Shown here: positions 61,528 to 64,000 of the stretch, piece after piece | How the letters are laid out: each line of letters begins with the position of its first letter | Numbering within the stretch: position 1 is the first letter of the stretch | DNA from: Levilactobacillus brevis | GTDB taxonomy: Bacteria > Bacillota > Bacilli > Lactobacillales > Lactobacillaceae | Reading direction: 5' to 3' | NCBI GenBank assembly: GCA_021383565.1 | Contig: CP079699.1 | Location: 2,510,725-2,574,724, forward strand | Length of the DNA: 64,000 bases | Translations under genes and position numbers: made by a program | The notes under the pieces: generated by a model | Told to the model about the DNA's origin: nothing | The model's input: the letters and a program-made list of their open reading frames with translations, nothing else | The model's database searches: none

Positions 61528-62848
61528 GCAGCCGAAGATAAAGATTAAGTACCTCATTGGCAAGGGGTACAACGAATTCTGGCACGACAAACATTTCTAT
61601 CGTGTGGTCAAGGGGTCACGGGGCTCTAAGAAATCTCGGACCACGGCGTTAAACTTCATCTACCGAATTATGAAGTATCCTTGGTCAAACTTACTGGTGG
61701 TTCGTCGGTACTCCAATACCAATCACGATTCAACTTACACAGTTTTAAAATGGGCGATTAACCGACTTGGGGTTAGTCGCCTTTTCAAATGCAACGAAGG
61801 AAAACCAGAGATTACGTACCTACCTACCGGCCAGAAGATTATTCTTCGTGGACTAGATGATCCACTGAAGGTCACCTCGGTGGACGTGGATACGGGAATT
61901 CTCAGCTGGGCTTGGTTTGAAGAAGCCTACGAGATAGAGAACAGCGATAAGTTTGAAACCGTCGTTGAGTCAATCCGTGGGAGTTTAGATGATCCCTACG
62001 CTGAGCACCAGTACGTCCCAGCTGACGAGCTAATCAAGCGGGAGAAGTGGAAGAAGGAGTTCTTCAAGCAAATTACCTTGACCTTTAACCCGTGGTCGGA
62101 GCGACATTGGTTAAAATCGATGTTTTTCGACCCGGAGACGCGTAAGCCAGATGTCTTCGCTCGTACAACCACCTTTAGGGTCAACGAGTGGCTTGATAAG
62201 CAAGATAGGCAAAGATACCTAGACTTGTACCGAACCAACCCCAGACGGGCTCAGATTGTCTGTGACGGCAACTGGGGAGTTGCTGAGGGACTTGTATTTG
62301 AAAACTGGGTTGTTGAAGACTTTGACGTCAATAAGGTAGTAGCTGAGTCGGATGGTGTGGGGCATGGAATGGACTTTGGTTTCACTCATGACCCCACGAC
62401 CTTTGCTGAAGCTGCTATTAATCGCGAGACCAAGGATATCTGGATTTTTAAAGAGTTGTATCAGAAGGCCATGACGACACAGGATATCTTCGATTGGTTG
62501 GACGATAACCACTACTTAAAGTCCGATATTGGGGCCGATTGTGCTGAACCTCGATTGATTGATGAGTTACAGGCTAAAGGCGTGCGGCGTATGCATGCGT
62601 CGATTAAAGGCCCTGATTCAATCGACTATGGAATCAACTTCTTGCAGGGCTATCGAATTCACATCCTGCCTAGTTGTGTGCATGCGATTGAAGAGTTTAA
62701 CACGTATGTCTTCGACCGTGATAAGGACGGAAACTGGTTGAATAAGCCGGTAGACGCCAATAATCACTTTATTGATGCACTTAGATACGGACTAGAAAAG
62801 TACATTATTCAATACGAATCACTAGAGAAGCGCTTCGGCGTTGTATAA
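61511..62848 (+). CDS. terL: Phage terminase large subunit (PBSX-like)
   Basis: About 445 residues. The ATPase Walker A-like KGSRGSKKSRTTALNF is near residue 32 and the Walker B region near 115-130 (GILSWAWFEEAYEI). The C-terminal RNase H-like nuclease has Asp in GMDFGFTHDPT, GADCAEPRLIDEL and NHFIDALRYGL. It packages DNA into proheads and cuts it. The start at 61511 is 8 bases from GGAGG; ATG 61505 is possible, and the longer ORF from 61412 lies inside terS. Confidence 0.92.
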   Translation: MVMTAKQPKIKIKYLIGKGYNEFWHDKHFYRVVKGSRGSKKSRTTALNFIYRIMKYPWSNLLVVRRYSNTNHDSTYTVLKWAINRLGVSRLFKCNEGKPEITYLPTGQKIILRGLDDPLKVTSVDVDTGILSWAWFEEAYEIENSDKFETVVESIRGSLDDPYAEHQYVPADELIKREKWKKEFFKQITLTFNPWSERHWLKSMFFDPETRKPDVFARTTTFRVNEWLDKQDRQRYLDLYRTNPRRAQIVCDGNWGVAEGLVFENWVVEDFDVNKVVAESDGVGHGMDFGFTHDPTTFAEAAINRETKDIWIFKELYQKAMTTQDIFDWLDDNHYLKSDIGADCAEPRLIDELQAKGVRRMHASIKGPDSIDYGINFLQGYRIHILPSCVHAIEEFNTYVFDRDKDGNWLNKPVDANNHFIDALRYGLEKYIIQYESLEKRFGVV

Positions 62849-62864
62849 GCAAGGAGGTGAGTGA

Positions 62865-64000
62865 ATGAGCAAAGATATTGTGGGGCTTGATGGTAACCCG
62901 CTGATTATGGACTTTATGCAGACCAAGCAGGCCCCAACGACAGGAACACGACACCCAGACCCCTTCCGTATGCAGCGGCCGGGGATGGGACACCATTTGG
63001 GTTACTACGAGTTGGAGCAACTTTATCGGGGTAATTCGATGGCCCGAAACATCGTGGACATTCCCGCTGAGGATATGACCCGTAATGGCTGGCATATCAA
63101 GATGGACGACAATGCCCTAGCAGCTAAGTATGAGGCACGATTAAATGAGTTGAACGCCCAGAAACGATTCAAGGACCTTTACCGATACTCACGGCTTTAC
63201 CGAGCGGGGTATATCGCTATCAGTACGACCGAGAGCTGGAATTATGGTCTTGAGGACCCTTTGAACCCGGACAGACTGTTGCGAATCCCATTTATTACGG
63301 CGTTTAGCTCCAAGAAGGTCAACGAGACCAAGTTCGATGATGACGTCTTCTCACCAACTTACGGGCAAGCTCTAAGTTATCAGATCAACAACGGAACCGC
63401 TGACGTGCAAGGGCCAAATTATTATGGGGTACAGCAGGTAGATAAGTCGCGTTTGCTTCGCCAACAAGAACTGCGGTTCGAAGATGAAACGGAAGGTGTC
63501 TCGCTATTGGAGACCATTTACGACATCTTAATGACGATGGATACAGGGCTCTACTCAGTCGGTGAGATTCTTTACGACTACGTTTTCAAAGTCTTTAAGT
63601 CCCCATCGGTTGACGATACGAGTCCTGATAAGCTTTTGCAGGTCGGGGCTGCCGCTTCGTCCAAGTTTAGAACTGAGTCCACCGCGTTGATTAGTGACAA
63701 GGACGAATTGACTAAGGAGTCAACCAACGTTGGCGGTATTGATAGCCTGCTGGACTTCTTGTGGGAATACCTTAGTGGCGCGGCCCGCATGCCTAAGTCG
63801 GTTCTTAAAGGCCAAGAGGCCGGGACACTGACTGGGGCACAGTATGATGTGATGAACTACTATAGCCGCATTGCTTCGGACCAAGAGAACAAGATGCGTC
63901 CACAGCTGGAATATTTGCTCAAATTGCTTATGCGAGCCAGTGATGAGTGCGGCGGAGCGCTAGACCCCGACACCGTTAACTGGTCCATCGAATTTAACCC
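62865..64000 (+). CDS. Phage portal protein (DUF1073-like), 3' end outside window
   Basis: The frame is open from ATG 62865 (AAGGAGGTGAG upstream) to the window end, ~378 residues without stop. The order GYYELEQLYRGNSMARNIVDIPAEDMTRNGW, then RYSRLYRAGYIAI and later SKSVLKGQEAGTLTGAQ-like PKSVLKGQEAGTLTG is typical of DUF1073 portals, the DNA-entry ring of tailed phages. Some relatives are fused at the C-terminus to an Acb1-like anti-CBASS domain, which cannot be checked here. Confidence 0.85.
   Translation, partial: MSKDIVGLDGNPLIMDFMQTKQAPTTGTRHPDPFRMQRPGMGHHLGYYELEQLYRGNSMARNIVDIPAEDMTRNGWHIKMDDNALAAKYEARLNELNAQKRFKDLYRYSRLYRAGYIAISTTESWNYGLEDPLNPDRLLRIPFITAFSSKKVNETKFDDDVFSPTYGQALSYQINNGTADVQGPNYYGVQQVDKSRLLRQQELRFEDETEGVSLLETIYDILMTMDTGLYSVGEILYDYVFKVFKSPSVDDTSPDKLLQVGAAASSKFRTESTALISDKDELTKESTNVGGIDSLLDFLWEYLSGAARMPKSVLKGQEAGTLTGAQYDVMNYYSRIASDQENKMRPQLEYLLKLLMRASDECGGALDPDTVNWSIEFN

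Overview
The window is a chromosomal segment from a lactic acid bacterium of the Lactobacillaceae. The 16S rRNA gene resembles Levilactobacillus brevis most closely from memory, but differs in several variable regions, so a non-brevis Levilactobacillus is the best guess. Genes use strong AGGAGG-type ribosome binding sites, with several TTG and GTG starts. The chromosomal part is fairly G+C-rich for a lactobacillus, and the last 17 kb is visibly lower.

Positions 1-41,000 are ordinary chromosome. In order they carry: the 3' end of an FtsX-type permease gene with a GntR regulator; an LPXTG adhesin; a metal block (P1B ATPase, multicopper oxidase, ArsR regulator and CadD exporter); a YeiH/LysR pair; an MFS pump; a candidate small RNA; an AraC regulator; an ABC-F ATPase; a DMT exporter; a nucleoside hydrolase; an IS3-family element; two arylsulfotransferase-like secreted proteins flanking a higBA-type toxin-antitoxin pair; a GntR-ABC-permease operon; a pair of PH-domain membrane proteins; a PyrR-type attenuator followed by nucleoside deoxyribosyltransferase and an NCS1 permease; an Mga-like regulator; a MarR regulator; an Nramp manganese transporter; and tyrS under a T-box. 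Intrinsic terminators are abundant.

An intergenic repeat family runs through this part (copies near 9.1-9.6, 13.02, 16.45-16.62, 19.14-21.43, 27.13-27.32 and 34.64-34.83 kb, plus a mini-copy near 1.94 kb). Its members fold into the same pattern of nested stems while stem sequences change on both sides together. Together with a separate 300-nt multi-hairpin RNA candidate (13,240-13,541, minus strand) whose apical loops all show UGGGGG, this is the most novel-looking content here.

Positions 41,000-46,610 hold a complete rrn operon (16S-23S-5S, no spacer tRNAs) with three upstream promoters, followed by tRNA-Thr(GGT).

From about 46,640 to the window end lies a temperate siphophage-type prophage inserted just downstream of tRNA-Thr. 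A leftward lysogeny module (integrase, surface lipoprotein, ImmA-like protease, repressor) faces a rightward early module (Cro-like regulator, small ORFs, RecT plus PD-(D/E)XK nuclease, DnaD-like replication protein with internal iterons, Rha, RusA, two adenine methyltransferases, ArpU). Next come a phage tRNA, an anticodon-arm-less tRNA-like sequence, and the packaging genes (TerS, TerL, portal). The portal runs off the end, so structural and lysis genes lie outside the window. No CRISPR array was seen.
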